Shown one piece after another: positions 10,801 to 23,147 of a stretch of DNA of 41,936 nucleotides. Position 1 is the first letter of the stretch. Every line of letters starts with the position of its first letter. The stretch is taken from the NCBI GenBank assembly GCA_964058845.1, contig CAXKVR010000541.1:1-41936 (forward strand), given 5' to 3'. The notes beneath the pieces were generated by a model. The model did no database searches. It saw only the letters and a list, made by a program, of their open reading frames with translations, and was not told the origin of the DNA. The stretch is from Carex sylvatica. Its lineage: Eukaryota; Streptophyta; Magnoliopsida; Poales; Cyperaceae. The translations under genes were made by a program, and so were the position numbers.

Positions 10801-13800
10801 ATACTGAAAGAACAAACTGTTCATTAATTATGTCATCTAAGAAAAGGAGATCCTACTTGCGCTAAACTAACTACTATAATTCACAACTTCAAATTTTCAT
10901 TCCTTGCTAATTATGCTAATGGCTCCTCAGTCCTTTCCAACAGTCAGTATAGGAACAATCTGATAATTGTAGATCAATTCTGTACCATCCATTTTAAATG
11001 AGACAGTCTAGATATAAAGTTATAAACTATTTTTACTATAAATATAAACTGGAATAGACATACAGGGGAGATCAATTAGTTTATATATGTACCAGTAAGG
11101 TCTGGTATCACCGTACCTGGAAAAATGTAGATATGACTGGTACGTCATATATGTGCCGTGGATACAAGGGTTGAAATACAAATTAATTAAATACAGCTGA
11201 AAAATGTATGGATAGATAGGGATGGTGGGTGGCAGGTCACAAGCTAGCAAGCTAAACAGGTAGTGGTACCAAAAATTGACACAAAGGAACACATGAAGAG
11301 TATGACCTCTAAACTATATTTCTCCCCTTTTGGCCTTTTTTGTGTTGCCTGCCCTGATTAATATTGCTTCTCTCTCTCTCCAATTGTAAGTATTTCATTG
11401 TAGATTTTAACTAATCAATTTGGATCATCAGTTTCAGATCCGAAGATTTATTTATCTATTTCTGACTATATATTTTGATATGGGCTGTCTAATTTTAAGA
11501 TACTAGCTTCCTGCCACTTAATTTATCTAATCAACTTTATAAAATATCACGTCCTTGTTGATTTTGGATCGCAAATTAGTCATGGTCGACCTTGAATAAT
11601 GTGATGGTTTTTAATTATTATTGTCGATTTATCTCTTTTAATTAATTAAGACAGATGCTGCTGAACTCAAATCCAACCATAAAATTACGATCAGTCAACT
11701 TCAAATGTCAATTTGCTTTGTATTATCATTATGGAGGAAAATATTCGCAGGATTTTCAGAGAAGAGAACGGCATCCTTTTTTTTTTTCTTTTTTTCTTTT
11801 TCAAAATGAGATAATTAAGAGAGCAAAAAATGGAAAGTATGTAACAACATCTTGTAAACTAACGCGACGACAAGATATATGTTAGCAAAAACATAAAAGT
11901 TGTAAGGTTCAAAAGCTTCATCATTTATTCCTATTTCAAGCTGGCACGCCACTAATATTTTTTAGAAAAAATATAATATATGCCTGTTTTATTAACTTTG
12001 AAGGGAAAAGAGTGCGTCCGTTGTACATTGGACTCAAATTTGAGATTGATGGGTTTCACTTTATGATATGTGCATATTGCTTTAATATTTATGTGGATCT
12101 AGTACGTACGGATCTTAAAGCAGATCAAACAGAAGTAGAATACATCAAACTCAAATTTAAATCCGATAGAAGTCGGACGCACTTGTTGCCAACTTTGAAA
12201 CATTAAATTACATATGTGACACATAATTCTCACACCTTCTAGAATCCCAGAAATATAGTCACTAATAAGAAATAAGCTGTTGTCGATCACGTATATATAA
12301 TAAGAAATTCAAAATTTGCCTTGCTCTTCTTCTGGATAAGATACTTGGATATTTTCTTTTCTATATTTTAATCGTACGTCTTAGTTAAGGATGTTGTTCA
12401 AAGTATATTATATATATATATTAATACATTTTCGAATAAAGTAGACGGGTTTAATTATTTGGTGCTTTACAAGTGATCGATGAACGTAAATGTATAATCA
12501 TGATGAATATGCATAGATATGAATTCGATTATATATGATTATGATCGATTGTGCTCATATCATCTACGTACATGCATGTACGTACATCGATCATATATAT
12601 GCTCTACTTCTCTAACCCTCGATCTACTATATATATATATATAGCTACATGTGTAAAGGAATGTAATGAACAAAGGGTAATTAATGTAGGCAGTTAAATG
12701 AGTCACATGCATGATGTTTTGGCGATTAGAGCATTCAATTATATTTACCTTTTTAATTATTATTCCGTTTATAATTAATTATACGAATAAAAAGGAGAGG
12801 AAAAAGAGGTATAGTTATGGGCTGTGTATTTAATACGCAGGCACGGGTCATACATGCATGTCTCATATATATATATATATATGTCTTTCCGTTTAAGCAC
12901 TTTTCAGTTAAGTCCTTAATATTTGGTGCTTTGCATTAATTTATTACTCGGTGAAAACCTGAATTGGTCTATCTCTAGCTGATCGATGAGGCTGTTTCAG
13001 TGTGACGGGGTTGCTTAATTAATTACAGTCTTCAATGATCAAATAAAAACGAATAAATAAACAAGCAAACAAACATATTCAGAATACGAATTCGAGTAAG
13101 CCAATCCATATATAAATCAAGGCGCTAACGGATGCATGCAGTAGTAGTTTTCTCTACTTTAATTATAATTAACTACCACTGTGAAATTAATGTGCATGGA
13201 GAGGTTCATGTGTCCTTGCAGCAAATCAGTAAAAACATTGTAACTTTAATTAATTAGCTCTACATTTTTATTTCATATTGCATTACATAAACTTTTGATA
13301 TAGAATATATATATATGAGGTTTAGATGTATGTATGGCATGTATTGAACTTCGCTCTACAATATAACAATTATATTGTTTTCTTCATAAATAGTATTGAT
13401 TACTAGTAAATAATTTTTTCAAAGTTATGATTTTGGCAAAAAAATAGTGCATTTATAGATAATGTAATTAGCAAAACTATTATTATTATTATTATTTTTT
13501 TTTTGTGATCATTGTTGCATTAGTTATAACTACAGTGAAATAGTGACAGAGAATTACAAGAATTTATTTTATCTATAAAAGTAAAAATACTTAATAAGGT
13601 AATAGTGATATCTTTGTAAATAATAAATTTTGCTCTGATTATCTTAAAAAATAGACATTTTTACCTCGTGGATTGAATATATTATTGTATCAAATTATAT
13701 ATGAACAACTTCAATGGTTCAGGAAAGGTAAATTAAAATTCTTTCCTGAATTTAAATTTAGAATAATGGTTAGCCACCTTGGCAAAATTTACCCCAATTG

Positions 13801-13844
13801 TAATTATAACTAGTTTCCCTATCCCATCTCTCCTCAGCACCCCT
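7847..13844. other. AT-rich intergenic region, no gene recognised
   Basis: About 6 kb between the Harbinger MITE and the kinase promoter. Open frames here are short, lack recognisable motifs and show no spliced continuity. Small structures seen: a direct triple of AGAGTAC at about 10144-10166; several (AT)n runs (about 12400-12420, 12631-12644, 12866-12882); a 20-bp palindrome at 12565-12584 centred on CATGCATG; and poly-T runs. Nothing here supports an RNA gene or a protein-coding gene. Confidence 0.6.
12565..12584. promoter_or_regulatory. Perfect 20-bp palindrome containing an RY (CATGCATG) motif
   Basis: TACGTACATGCATGTACGTA reads the same on both strands. Its centre is the RY/Sph core CATGCATG (12571-12578), which B3-domain factors bind in seed-expressed promoters. 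It lies about 1.3 kb upstream of the kinase start codon. A regulatory role is inference; AT/TACG-rich DNA here could produce it by chance. Confidence 0.3.
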
Positions 13845-13851
13845 TATATAA
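13845..13851 (+). promoter_or_regulatory. TATA box of the AGCVIII kinase gene
   Basis: TATATAA within CCCCTTATATAAGAG lies 67 bp before the ATG at 13918. This is a plausible distance for a TATA element with a short 5' leader. Confidence 0.6.
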
Positions 13852-13917
13852 GAGAGCAAAACATACAAAAACTTGGAAACCATCTAGCTAGTTAATTACA
13901 TCCTCTGTTCCTTTTCC

Positions 13918-14524
13918 ATGGCCACAAGTAGAGACGATTCTGACTATGACAGCAGCAGTTCTTCCTTCACAGCCATTGGCTCGTGTCGGAGCTGGCTTAG
14001 CGAAACCAGTTTGGCCAGCTCAAGCTCCATTTCTGTCCGATCTTTTTATACCGAAGTACCCAAATCGACGCACCGGCAGGCACAAAAGCCTCACAAATCG
14101 ACCGAAGCTGAGTGGGAGGCAATTCAATCGATCCGGTCTGTCAACCCCACCGGACGGGTCCGCCTAGAGCACTTCTTCCTGGTGCGTAGACTAGGAAGTG
14201 GCGATTTGGGCAACGTGTACTTGTGCCGGCTCAGGGATCCACGGTGGACCGGGTGCATGTATGCGATGAAGGTCGTGGATCGGGAGGCACTCACATTTCG
14301 CAACAAGCTCAAACGGGCTGAGACTGAGAGAGAGATATTGCGTGCTCTAGACCACCCATTTTTACCAACGCTCTATGCGGATTTTGAGGCAGCGCATTAT
14401 TCCTGTTTAGTAATGGAGTTCTGTACCGGCGGGGATTTACATGTGGCACGACAACGGCAACCGAAGAGAATGTTCAGTATATCTACAGCAAGGTAAGTAT
14501 TGCTATCTAATTTGTAACAAAAGG

Positions 14525-14560
<36 letters not shown>

Positions 14561-15960
14561 TTAAAAGGAACAAAACAATAGATCAAGAGGGTAAAAAAAT
14601 AATTACTATTCAGTCCAAAACCTCCCTTCCAAATTTTGCAATTTTTTATGTATAAACGGGTATTGGTACATTCTAGCTAGCTGCAGGTACTTCTTAAGAA
14701 TATGCCAATGCTCTCAAAATCTAGTATATATGTACTTGAGTTTGAGTATCCTTCAAAACAAAATGGTTTTTACATGTTGCTCCTCAATTTATTTGTTTCA
14801 CCTGGCATGGCCTTGGAATTAAAAGATAGGGTAAATTGGTCAATAACATATATAAATCCATCGAGTGTTCCATGATTTATCCATTTAATTTTTTTGTCCA
14901 TACAAAAACAAATATGAAAAACTTGAAGGCTACCTATTACCAATGATAGATAGCATTTTATTATAATATTATAGCAAATACTGTTCTCCGTCACTCCTAA
15001 CTGTCCCATTAACTATGAAAATTTGTTTTTTGTTTTGTAAGATTTTATGCGGCTGAGATACTACTGGCATTGGAGTACCTACACATGATGGGTGTAATAT
15101 ACAGAGACCTGAAACCAGAAAATGTACTGGTACGAGACGATGGCCACATTATGCTTTCTGATTTTGATCTCGCTATGCGCTGTGATGTCGTACCGAAGCT
15201 CCTCCGTCAAGAAAAACTCTCAAACACTATTTCAGACAATAAAACCTCTAAAAATTCAATCTCAGCATCAAGCCCAGGCTCCAGTTCATCTTGCGTACTG
15301 CCTATACAACCGGTTCTCTCGTGCTTCTATAGTGGGGTTAACAAGTGTAACAGAGAAGTCGCCAGAGATGAGGCGACCCAAGAGGCAACTAGAGGAAATG
15401 AGTCAGCCAAAGAAACTGAGCTCAACCCAGAGCTAGTAGCAGAACCTGTATTGGCCCGATCAAAATCATTTGTTGGTACACACGAATACCTTGCACCAGA
15501 GGTTATATCTGGTGGGGGACATGGCAGTGCGGTCGACTGGTGGACACTTGGCATATTTCTATACGAGATGATATACGGAAGAACGCCGTTCAAGGGTGAA
15601 GATAACCAGAAAACCCTAATCAACATAATCAAGCAGCCATTGAGATTTCCAAAAATAGGCGCGAGCAGCATGAAAGATATGGAAGAAATCTTTCAAGCAC
15701 AAGACTTGATGAGTAAATTGCTGGTGAAGGACCCGAAAAAGAGAATCGGTAGTGTCAAGGGGTCGGTTGAGATAAAACGGCACGAGTTCTTTAAAGGCGT
15801 GAATTGGGCTTTGATCAGGTCGGTAAAACCGCCGGAGGTGCCAAGAGAGATGCAAAAAACAAGAATCAGCAGTGATTTAGGTGGTAACTATAGGGTTCTG
15901 AGAAAAGACAGGGAAGCACCAGCATATAACAGTATTCCACCATATTTCGAGTATTTTTGA
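13918..15960 (+). CDS. AGCVIII-family serine/threonine protein kinase (D6PK/PINOID-related)
   Basis: Exons 13918-14492 and 15042-15960 encode 497 residues. The N-terminus is Ser-rich. Kinase motifs in order: glycine loop [10 protein letters not shown] (about 93-102), ATP lysine in YAMKVVD (K118), helix-C glutamate in TEREIL (E137), catalytic YRDLKPEN (D214), and DFD at 232-234 in place of DFG, the hallmark of plant AGCVIII kinases. The family's typical insertion between DFD and the activation segment spans about 238-331. [14 protein letters not shown] follows, with the presumed activation-loop serine at 334. The C-terminus ends in FEYF, resembling the hydrophobic PIF motif used for PDK1 docking. 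Family members phosphorylate auxin carriers (PIN proteins) or act in polarised growth at the plasma membrane. The insertion text ([18 protein letters not shown]) suggests the AGC1 branch rather than PINOID itself, but I cannot fix the subgroup. All key residues are present. Confidence 0.95.
14493..15041 (+). other. Single intron of the AGCVIII kinase
   Basis: The intron begins GTAAGT and ends TAAG. It splits an Arg codon just before [14 protein letters not shown]. It contains a poly-A tract at 14521-14560 and nothing else of note. Confidence 0.9.
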
Positions 15961-18261
15961 GGGGTATATGCTAATAAGTGAATATGCTTTTACAACGGTC
16001 TACAAATTTGCTTAGAGAGTTTAGTAGTGGGTTAGGAAAAGTGAGATAACTAAATGAAGCCACGTCAGCTGCTTGTAGATGTTTGTAAAATTAAGTTTGT
16101 TTTTTGGGTATGTTTCTAGCATGTTATTTTCAGATTAATTTACTAATTAAATTAGCATGATTAAGGTAATCTCTTGTGCTCATAATTGCGGAACCAAAAT
16201 GAATGTGACTGAAATAAATAAATACCATTTATGGACCACGTACCACCGAACACCTCCTGCTAGGCTCCTACCAGTGTAGCTATATATCGATCGATCATCG
16301 ATCGCTCATCGATCGCTCAGAGCCTCAGCTCATGCCAGCCTCATGCTGTGTGTTGTTGTGTATTATGACAATTAATTAATGGTATTACATATATATTTTA
16401 AGGAAGCTACGCGCGTACTGATCATTAGCTTCCTCTGCCTCTGCCTCATGCTGTGTGTTTGAAATTGACAATGAGAATAAAGACAAATGAATGAAGTCAA
16501 AATGAGAGAATGATAAAAAGAGTTACAAGTGCGTTGTGGATATCAATTCAAGGGTCCTCTCAACTATATATATATACTCTACCAACTTTGTATACGTAAT
16601 TACATAATTATCTCTCTCATTATTATCCGCACTTTTCGTAGGGTTATTATCCTATGTACTTCGTTATGCTATGCTTTCTCATATCTTTCTTGTTATTATT
16701 CATATTACATAATTCTAATTAATTATAATATGAGGAGGGTTCAAATGCCTCTTTTTCTACTTTTATTTTTTAAGTGTTAATAATTTAAAATTTAAATTCT
16801 AAATATTAAAATAAAACCGTTATATGTGATCTATGTTATTTTTTTTACATACTTAATTATAAACAAATATTACATTTTGATTTTATTCTTATGTAAATTA
16901 ATAAGTTAAAAATTCAACGTCTAGAAATTATCCATATTAGTACATTTTTACAAGTTCTTGATAACAACTAAAACAAAATTAATGTCATAATTTTTTACAC
17001 GTGCATAGATAAAATGATATAAATTATATCTAACGTTTTATTTTAATTTTTAAGTTTTAAATTTTGAGTTATTAAAATATTTAAAAATGAAGGCATTTCA
17101 ACTCTCTTATAATATATACTACTTCATCGGTTTTAAAATCACTCTTTTTATATATACAGACGATATAAATATTTTAAATAGCACACAACGCTTTTGAAAA
17201 TTACAAGAAGTCTGCAAAATGGTTGTATTTGAAAAAAAAAGTGAGGCTATGGTAATATGCATATTACATAACAGCCCGCTAGAAACTCATCTCTCCATTT
17301 TTAAAATCCAAAACCGTTCTATAGGATTTTCATTTGAAAATGTATTTACACATTAAATTTTACATTTTAAAATTCCTTTTTACTATTATTTTTAAGGTGG
17401 AAAATAACTTGATTTGAAAATTCTGGATCATCCAAAAATAATAATTTTCTTTCTATCGGAAAAATAGTAAAAAAGTTTCTAGATAATGTAAAATTTGCTC
17501 TCCAAGTACATTTTCATATGAATATTAAGTTAACGGTTCAGATTGACTATTTAAACTTTTTAAATAGAGATAAAGATTCATAACATGAGTCGATTCGTAA
17601 TATGTATATTATCGTAGTCTCACTCTTAAAAATATATATATATAACAATAAAAGAAGATTTATATTTTTGTTAGTAAAGTTGGAGGTCAAGTCACCCAAC
17701 TAATTTAATATACACGAGAGATTTTTCATTTGAATTTTGAAACTACAACCTCCCACACAAAAGACATTGTCTATGTCATAGACTAAAAGCTGGTTCCGAC
17801 AACAATAAAAATATTGACAGACAAACACCTTAGAAAGCATTTTTGATCATCTATCAAATAATTAGAAATTATTAAATAACATCCAAAGTGTGCCAAATTT
17901 GATATATTATTTATCTAAATGATGAAGATTACATTTACAATTTAATGGTCTAATTGACACGACAACTTTTTTGTAACGGTATCAAATATATATATATATA
18001 TATATATACACCCCGAACATTTTTTTTTGTACCTCCTTTTTGTGGAGGCGATAGATATATAGTTGAAATTATAGAGAAACGAATAGCCGTACAATATATC
18101 AGAAGTGTATGATTTTGATGGTACATGCATGCTCATGAATGACAATTAAAGCACTATTTTATCCCCTTTTTCCTCAAAGAAAGAGATATTTTGTAAATAA
18201 GAAGATGTGTGAATAACTTTAATTTCCTTGTATGTACTTACTGTACGTAAAAGATGAATGA
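15961..18261. other. AT-rich intergenic region downstream of the kinase
   Basis: Contains AATAAATAAA at about 16214, a possible polyadenylation signal for the kinase. A cluster of ATCGATCG repeats lies at about 16287-16318, two copies of CCTCATGCTGTGTGTT at about 16341 and 16445, and an (AT)n run at about 17988-18008. I see no gene. Confidence 0.6.
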
Positions 18262-18270
18262 CTTTTTGAG
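18262..18270. repeat. Left target-site duplication of the MULE
   Basis: CTTTTTGAG, identical and in the same orientation as 27907-27915. Nine bases is the duplication length typical of Mutator-like elements. Confidence 0.92.
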
Positions 18271-18440
18271 CCGAAATTTTTATAAATGTCCAAAAAAATT
18301 AATAAATTACGGAATCTATCCTTATTTTTATCAAAATTTGATTTCTACCCAAACTAGTTAACCACTAACCGGAAAAATCAAATATTTCCGGTTAATCAAT
18401 TCTCGGACCAGATGAAAAGAACCGATTAATGGTTAACCGG
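18271..18440 (+). repeat. Left terminal inverted repeat of the MULE
   Basis: Starts CCGAAATTTTTATAAATGTC. It is the imperfect complement of the right end: GGAATCTA, TTTATCAAAATT and TTTCTACCCAA recur in order on the opposite strand. Confidence 0.88.
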
Positions 18441-18500
18441 AAGTGTGTTGAGAGTCTGGTTATTGGTTAACCGGATATAGTATCCGGTTAACAGAGTACC
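18360..18500. promoter_or_regulatory. Left subterminal CCGGTTAA/TTAACCGG cluster
   Basis: At least four TTAACCGG or CCGGTTAA octamers plus a TAACCGG lie in about 140 bp, and two of the octamers sit in GGTTAACCGG. The mirrored cluster at the other end suggests transposase or host-factor binding sites; that is inference. Confidence 0.6.
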
Positions 18501-18524
18501 AGAAAGTTTTTATTTTATTTTTTC

Positions 18525-18725
18525 ACGTAGGGGGCTCTGCTGGGCGTGGACGCGTGGCAGCACTGTTGACCCGTGGCTTGCACTGTGGACGCGTGGGGAT
18601 TTTGTATTTTGAGTTGGCTGGGTTAAAGAGAGAAGGCATAGTGGGTTAGAAGAGAGGTAGAGGTGCTGCGAGAAGAAGAGAAGAGGAGGAAAAGGCAGAG
18701 AAAGAGAGTCTACAGTGCTCGTATC
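18525..18725 (+). promoter_or_regulatory. GC-rich block, likely promoter or leader of the PMD gene
   Basis: Sharply more GC-rich than its surroundings. It carries GGACGCGTGG twice (about 18548 and 18588) and a related GTTGACCCGTGG between them, followed by a purine-rich stretch (GAGAAGAAGAGAAGAGG). It lies upstream of the PMD gene but is separated from its first exon by the repeat array, so a promoter role would imply a long leader or intron. Confidence 0.35.
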
Positions 18726-18769
18726 AGGTTTTTATTTTATTTTATTTTATTTAGAGAATATTAAAATAG

Positions 18770-19220
18770 TTTATAATATTGATTAAAATTATTTAGAATT
18801 ATTTAAAATATTGTTTAGATTGTTTTGAATTATTTGGAATATTGTTTAGATTATTTAGAATTATTTGAAATATTGTTTAGATTGTTTAGAATTATTTGAA
18901 ATATTGTTTAGATTGTTTAGAATTATTTGGAATATTGTTTAGATTATTTAGAATTATTTGGAATATTGTCTAGATTGTTTAGAATTATTTGGAATATTGT
19001 TTACATTGTTTAGAATTATTTGGAATATTGTTTACATTGTTTAGAATTATTTGGAATATTGTTTAGATTATTTAGAATTATTTGGAATATTATTTAGATT
19101 GTTTAGAATTATTTGGAATATTTTTTAGATTATTTAGAATTATTTGGAATATTGTCTAGATTGTTTAAAATTATTTGAAATATTGTTTAGATTGTTTAGA
19201 ATTTATAATATTGTTTAGAT
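18770..19220 (+). repeat. 31-bp tandem repeat array
   Basis: About 14 consecutive units with a 31-bp period, each containing TTTAGAATTATTTGGAATA with a few substitutions (for example ATTGTTTAGATTG, ATTGTCTAGATTG or ATTGTTTACATTG at the unit start). Units differ from each other by only a few bases, so local expansion looks fairly recent. Confidence 0.88.
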
Positions 19221-19870
19221 TATTCGTTCAATAATTTAGAATAATTTAGATTATTTGTTTAGAATATTGTCGAAATAATTTTGATTATTTTGAAATAGTT
19301 TGGATTAGTTTAAAAAATTTGAAAACGATTTACAATATTTAGAAAATTTTAAAATGGTAGTCCGAATAATTTAGAAAGTTGCAAAATAGTGTAGAATAAT
19401 TTAGAAAAGTTCCAAAATAGTTTCAAAATAATGTAGAATAATTTAGGAAATTCCAAAATGGTATAAAATAATTTAAAAATATGTAAAGTGGTGCCCGAAT
19501 AATTTAGAAAGTTTCAAAGTAGTTTAGAATAATTTAAAAAAATTTCAAAATGATTTAGAGTAATTTGTAAAATTTTAAAATGGTGAAAAATAATTTACAA
19601 AGTTCCAAAACAGTGTAGAATAATTTAGAAAATTTTAAAATAGTGCCCGAATAATTTAGAAAGTTTCAAAATAGTCTAGAATAATTTAGTAAAGTTCCAA
19701 CACGGTATAGAATAATTTAGAAAATTTTAAAATAGTGTTAAATATTTTAGAAAATTGCAAATTGGTTCCGAATAGGTTTACAATAATTTAGATAATCTAA
19801 ATTGGTTTAGAAATAATTACAGAAATGCAAAACAGTTTACATTAGTTTAAAATTTTCAAAAACAATGAAT
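19221..19870 (+). repeat. Degenerate continuation of the tandem array
   Basis: Irregular repeats of AATAATTTAGAAA(A/G)TT followed by CAAAATAGT-like text, at roughly 30-35 bp spacing. It appears to be a diverged extension of the neighbouring 31-bp array. No coding capacity. Confidence 0.6.
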
Positions 19871-19893
19871 TAACTTTGAATTAATTTTGTAAC

Positions 19894-22800
19894 ATGGCAG
19901 ACTAAATCAATGAGGAAGTAGATATGGCGCGGGATACTTTTAGTGATATGTTGTGGATATCATACAACTATCAGAGGGTGTGTCACGCTTCTGATGAGGT
20001 AAGCATTTACTTCTTTTTTTTTCTGAAATATCATACTATTTTAATTTTTCTAATTTTTATTTTCGGTAATGTAGAAAATGGAGGTTATAAACGTGAAGCA
20101 CTACCGTTGTCAGACTGCGTACCATGTTACATACGCGTCATTTTTTATTCGATTGGATTTATACCAGATCGCAGTCATGCCTCACAAAAAAATAGATGCG
20201 GCGCTGATACACAGACTTGTGGAGCGGTGGCGTCCTGAGACGCACACCTTTCATCTTCCATTTGGAGAGATGACAGGTATTAACTACAAAACTACTTCAA
20301 ATAAATATCTTCTTTGTGATAATTTACTGACAATTCAAATGAAGAAATTTATATTTTTTTATTTGATAAATTACAGTTACGTTAGAGGACATGAACTATT
20401 TATGGGGTTTACCTATTACGGGGGTTCCAGTGACGGGTAGTACAGACGGGAGGATTGCAAAAGACCGGCTCTTCGAATTGTTAGGGATCAAAGAGCATGG
20501 GCAGAGTGAACTTATGAAAAAATGGGGGCCTGAGGGAAATGAAAAAACAATGAAGTTGACTTTCCTCAAATCTAAGTTTTGTGAACGATTTAAAACGCTA
20601 CCGGTAGATCGCGACGATCAAATGCTGAAGTGGTAAATATTATATATATATATATCAATTTATTCGTGCTTTAGCCTATCAATAATGTACTCACATTGTA
20701 TTGAATTTTGCTAGGTATGTCCGTGCATATATCTTGGACCTGATGTCGTCTAGTTTGTTCATGGACAGTGGCGGGGATGGGATATCTCTATGATATCTCG
20801 ATCTAATTGTGGATTTGGACCAGCCAGTACAGTACAATTGGGGTGGAGTAGTTCTTACGTATCTGTATCGGCATCTATGTGTCACTACCGAGCCCGGGAG
20901 AGGATCTATGCATGGTCCGGTGACTCTTTTGCAGCACTGGTCGTGGACCCGCTTTCCAGTTCACCGGCCTGAGCCTCAAACTAAAAACTGGGAACCTGTC
21001 TGGGGCGCTCCAACACTTGACACATGCGCATCTTTTGCGTACAAATGGTGTGGTCCGCACAAGTACAACGCATCCTCCCATTTCAAGACCCAGGGTGCAC
21101 GTATCCCGCGGGGCCAGTTTCAGAGTTTGACGGAGAATCATGTAAATTGGGAGCCGTACGGAAGGGTCTACAACAAGCATCCGACTGTGACTCAGGCGGA
21201 AAAGGTATGTTTCAATCAAGTTATTATTTAGTTATATGTCACTGTACTTATAAATTATAACTCACATTTTTACTAAATTTATCAACCCTACTACTTGTAT
21301 TGCAGTCCATTGATATTTTATTGGATCGTTGAGCATACTTATCCGGATCGCTGCATGCGACAATTAGGATTGTTTCAAGAGATTCCGGTGCCAGATCCAC
21401 TGAATAGGCACACGCACATTGAGTTGCACAATTAAGGTTTACTCATTGTCATTTTTCTTATTTATGTTAGTTAACTTTGGGTGTTAAGTTGTTATAAAAT
21501 TATGAACAGGTTGATGTTGGGCTCAAAGAAGAACGAGTCATGGGCCACAAGACACGTGGCATATGTTCAGTTGGCTACTGCATATGAGGCGCAAGTAATC
21601 AGAGAAGGTCGCTCATTTGACCAAAATGACCTTCCACGTTATCGCAAGTGGTACCAGAAGAGATGTATGACATCTGTCTATCTGTTTAACCAGCACGTGG
21701 AAGGAATGGATCGTACGATGCAGCTCCCCAGAGTAGAGCATGGGCCGAGTGGATACATTCCCCACGGACCACTTATCACTCGAACTGTAAATATTTTTAC
21801 TTGCTATTCTCGTTGGTTCAGTTATTTAAAGCTCATAATTGCTAAAATTAAAACTGTTTGTGTACAGGCGTTGACTGAGATTGGAGAGTTGGCGCACGGC
21901 GTCAAGATGTTCTTCACCAAGGGGTGGCGTAAGGTTGGGAAAAAACTAATGAGAATAGACTGGCGTCTCTGCTGTGATACAGGTTACGGTCCACGTGCGC
22001 GACAATTGATGGATGAGGCGGAGGTTCCGAAAAAATGGGAAGCAGTTCCATCGGACGAGCCTACTCCTATTGGGGTGTATCCATATCCAGATCCACCTAG
22101 ATTTGAAGGCCCAGATCCTTTTAAGGATTGGTTATACGACGACACCAAATGGAGAAAGTACATTCACCAGGAAGCATTTGCACTGGTAAATCCACCGCAT
22201 CCAGCCGCAGACCCCTGACAAGTAATTTTGTAGCATAGCTTAAACAAATTTGTTTGTAAACCACAACTTATGAAACTAACCTCCAATTATATGTATCTCA
22301 GGATCAGGGGACGCAAGCTTGGCATCCGGACAGCCTTTTCCAGCCGCATGGACCGAGTTACGGCCTTGATCTCGGACAAGTATGTACTTTGTTCAGAAGA
22401 AATATTTTTTATGAATTACATGTATTTTTTTAGGAATTAAAAATGTGTACAAATTGCATGTCAATCAGGATTAGAGTGGACACAATCCGTCTTGGGCAAA
22501 ATATCAGGAGCAGGGATTAGGCACACGCACCTTTGATGATTTTTTGGATACGCAGAATCAAGAGGATGTGGAGTATGCACAACGACTATCTATGGATACT
22601 TTGCAGCGTGAGCGTGAGGTTCAGACGACTAGCTGGCTTTTCAGAGGTCCATCTGTCGGTACTGGTGACGCAGGTCAGCCTCACTTCTCTTTTTTTTCTA
22701 ACTTTGGGTGTCATAATAAAATAGTAATGCAACATAAAATGCAAGGGCATCGACATCTTGTCCACCTGGTGGTGATGCAGGGGCATCCACATCTCATTCA

Positions 22801-22929
22801 CTTGATGAGACACCACGTCCATCTGAGGGTAGCCAAGAAGAAGAACCGTTAGGCAGGGGTCACAGGCAACGCCATCGGAGGCAGCGCTTCTCGCATGCAG
22901 ATTATCCCGGTCATATGCCCGGCCGTTGA
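19894..22929 (+). pseudogene. Plant mobile domain (PMD; MAIN/MAIL1-like) gene carried by the MULE, decayed
   Basis: Likely exons: 19924-19998 (or from the ATG at 19894), 20075-20276, 20377-20632, 20715-21204, about 21306-21435, 21510-21786, 21868-22185, 22302-22379, 22469-22673, about 22746-22929. PMD signatures: LVERWRPETHTFHLPFGEMT followed by VTLEDMNYLWGLPITG, then YNWGGVVLTYLYRHLC, FYWIVEHTYPDRCMRQLG and a Pro/Arg-rich tail. PMD proteins such as MAIN and MAIL1 act in silencing and genome integrity in Arabidopsis, and PMDs are also known inside plant transposons. Lesions: in-frame TGA at 20791 where Trp is expected (ISL*YLDL), in-frame TAG at 22472 where Gln fits, and apparent one- or two-base losses at the 21204/21306 junction and near 21430. 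A TAA at 19903 would also interrupt a start at 19894. The join to the last exon does not keep phase in my model. Confidence 0.85.
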
Positions 22930-23147
22930 TCTTATTTTTTATCTATTTCATATTTTATTATGTTATATTTCATGTTTTATTATATTTTATTTTATTATGT
23001 TTCATGTTTTATTATAAAAGAATAGTGTAGAAAAAAAACGTGACGACTTGATTTAGAAATAATAAAAATACAGTTGCTATTGTTCATCTTACAAAATAAT
23101 AAGAAACATCTTATATAATATAAAAGAATAAAAAAAAATTACGGTTG

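Noticed and set aside
15327..15671. 114-residue minus-strand frame inside the kinase
   Set aside because: It is antisense to the conserved kinase activation segment, so it is a shadow frame.
20875..21219. 114-residue minus-strand frame opposite the PMD exon
   Set aside because: Antisense shadow of the conserved PMD coding exon 20715-21204.
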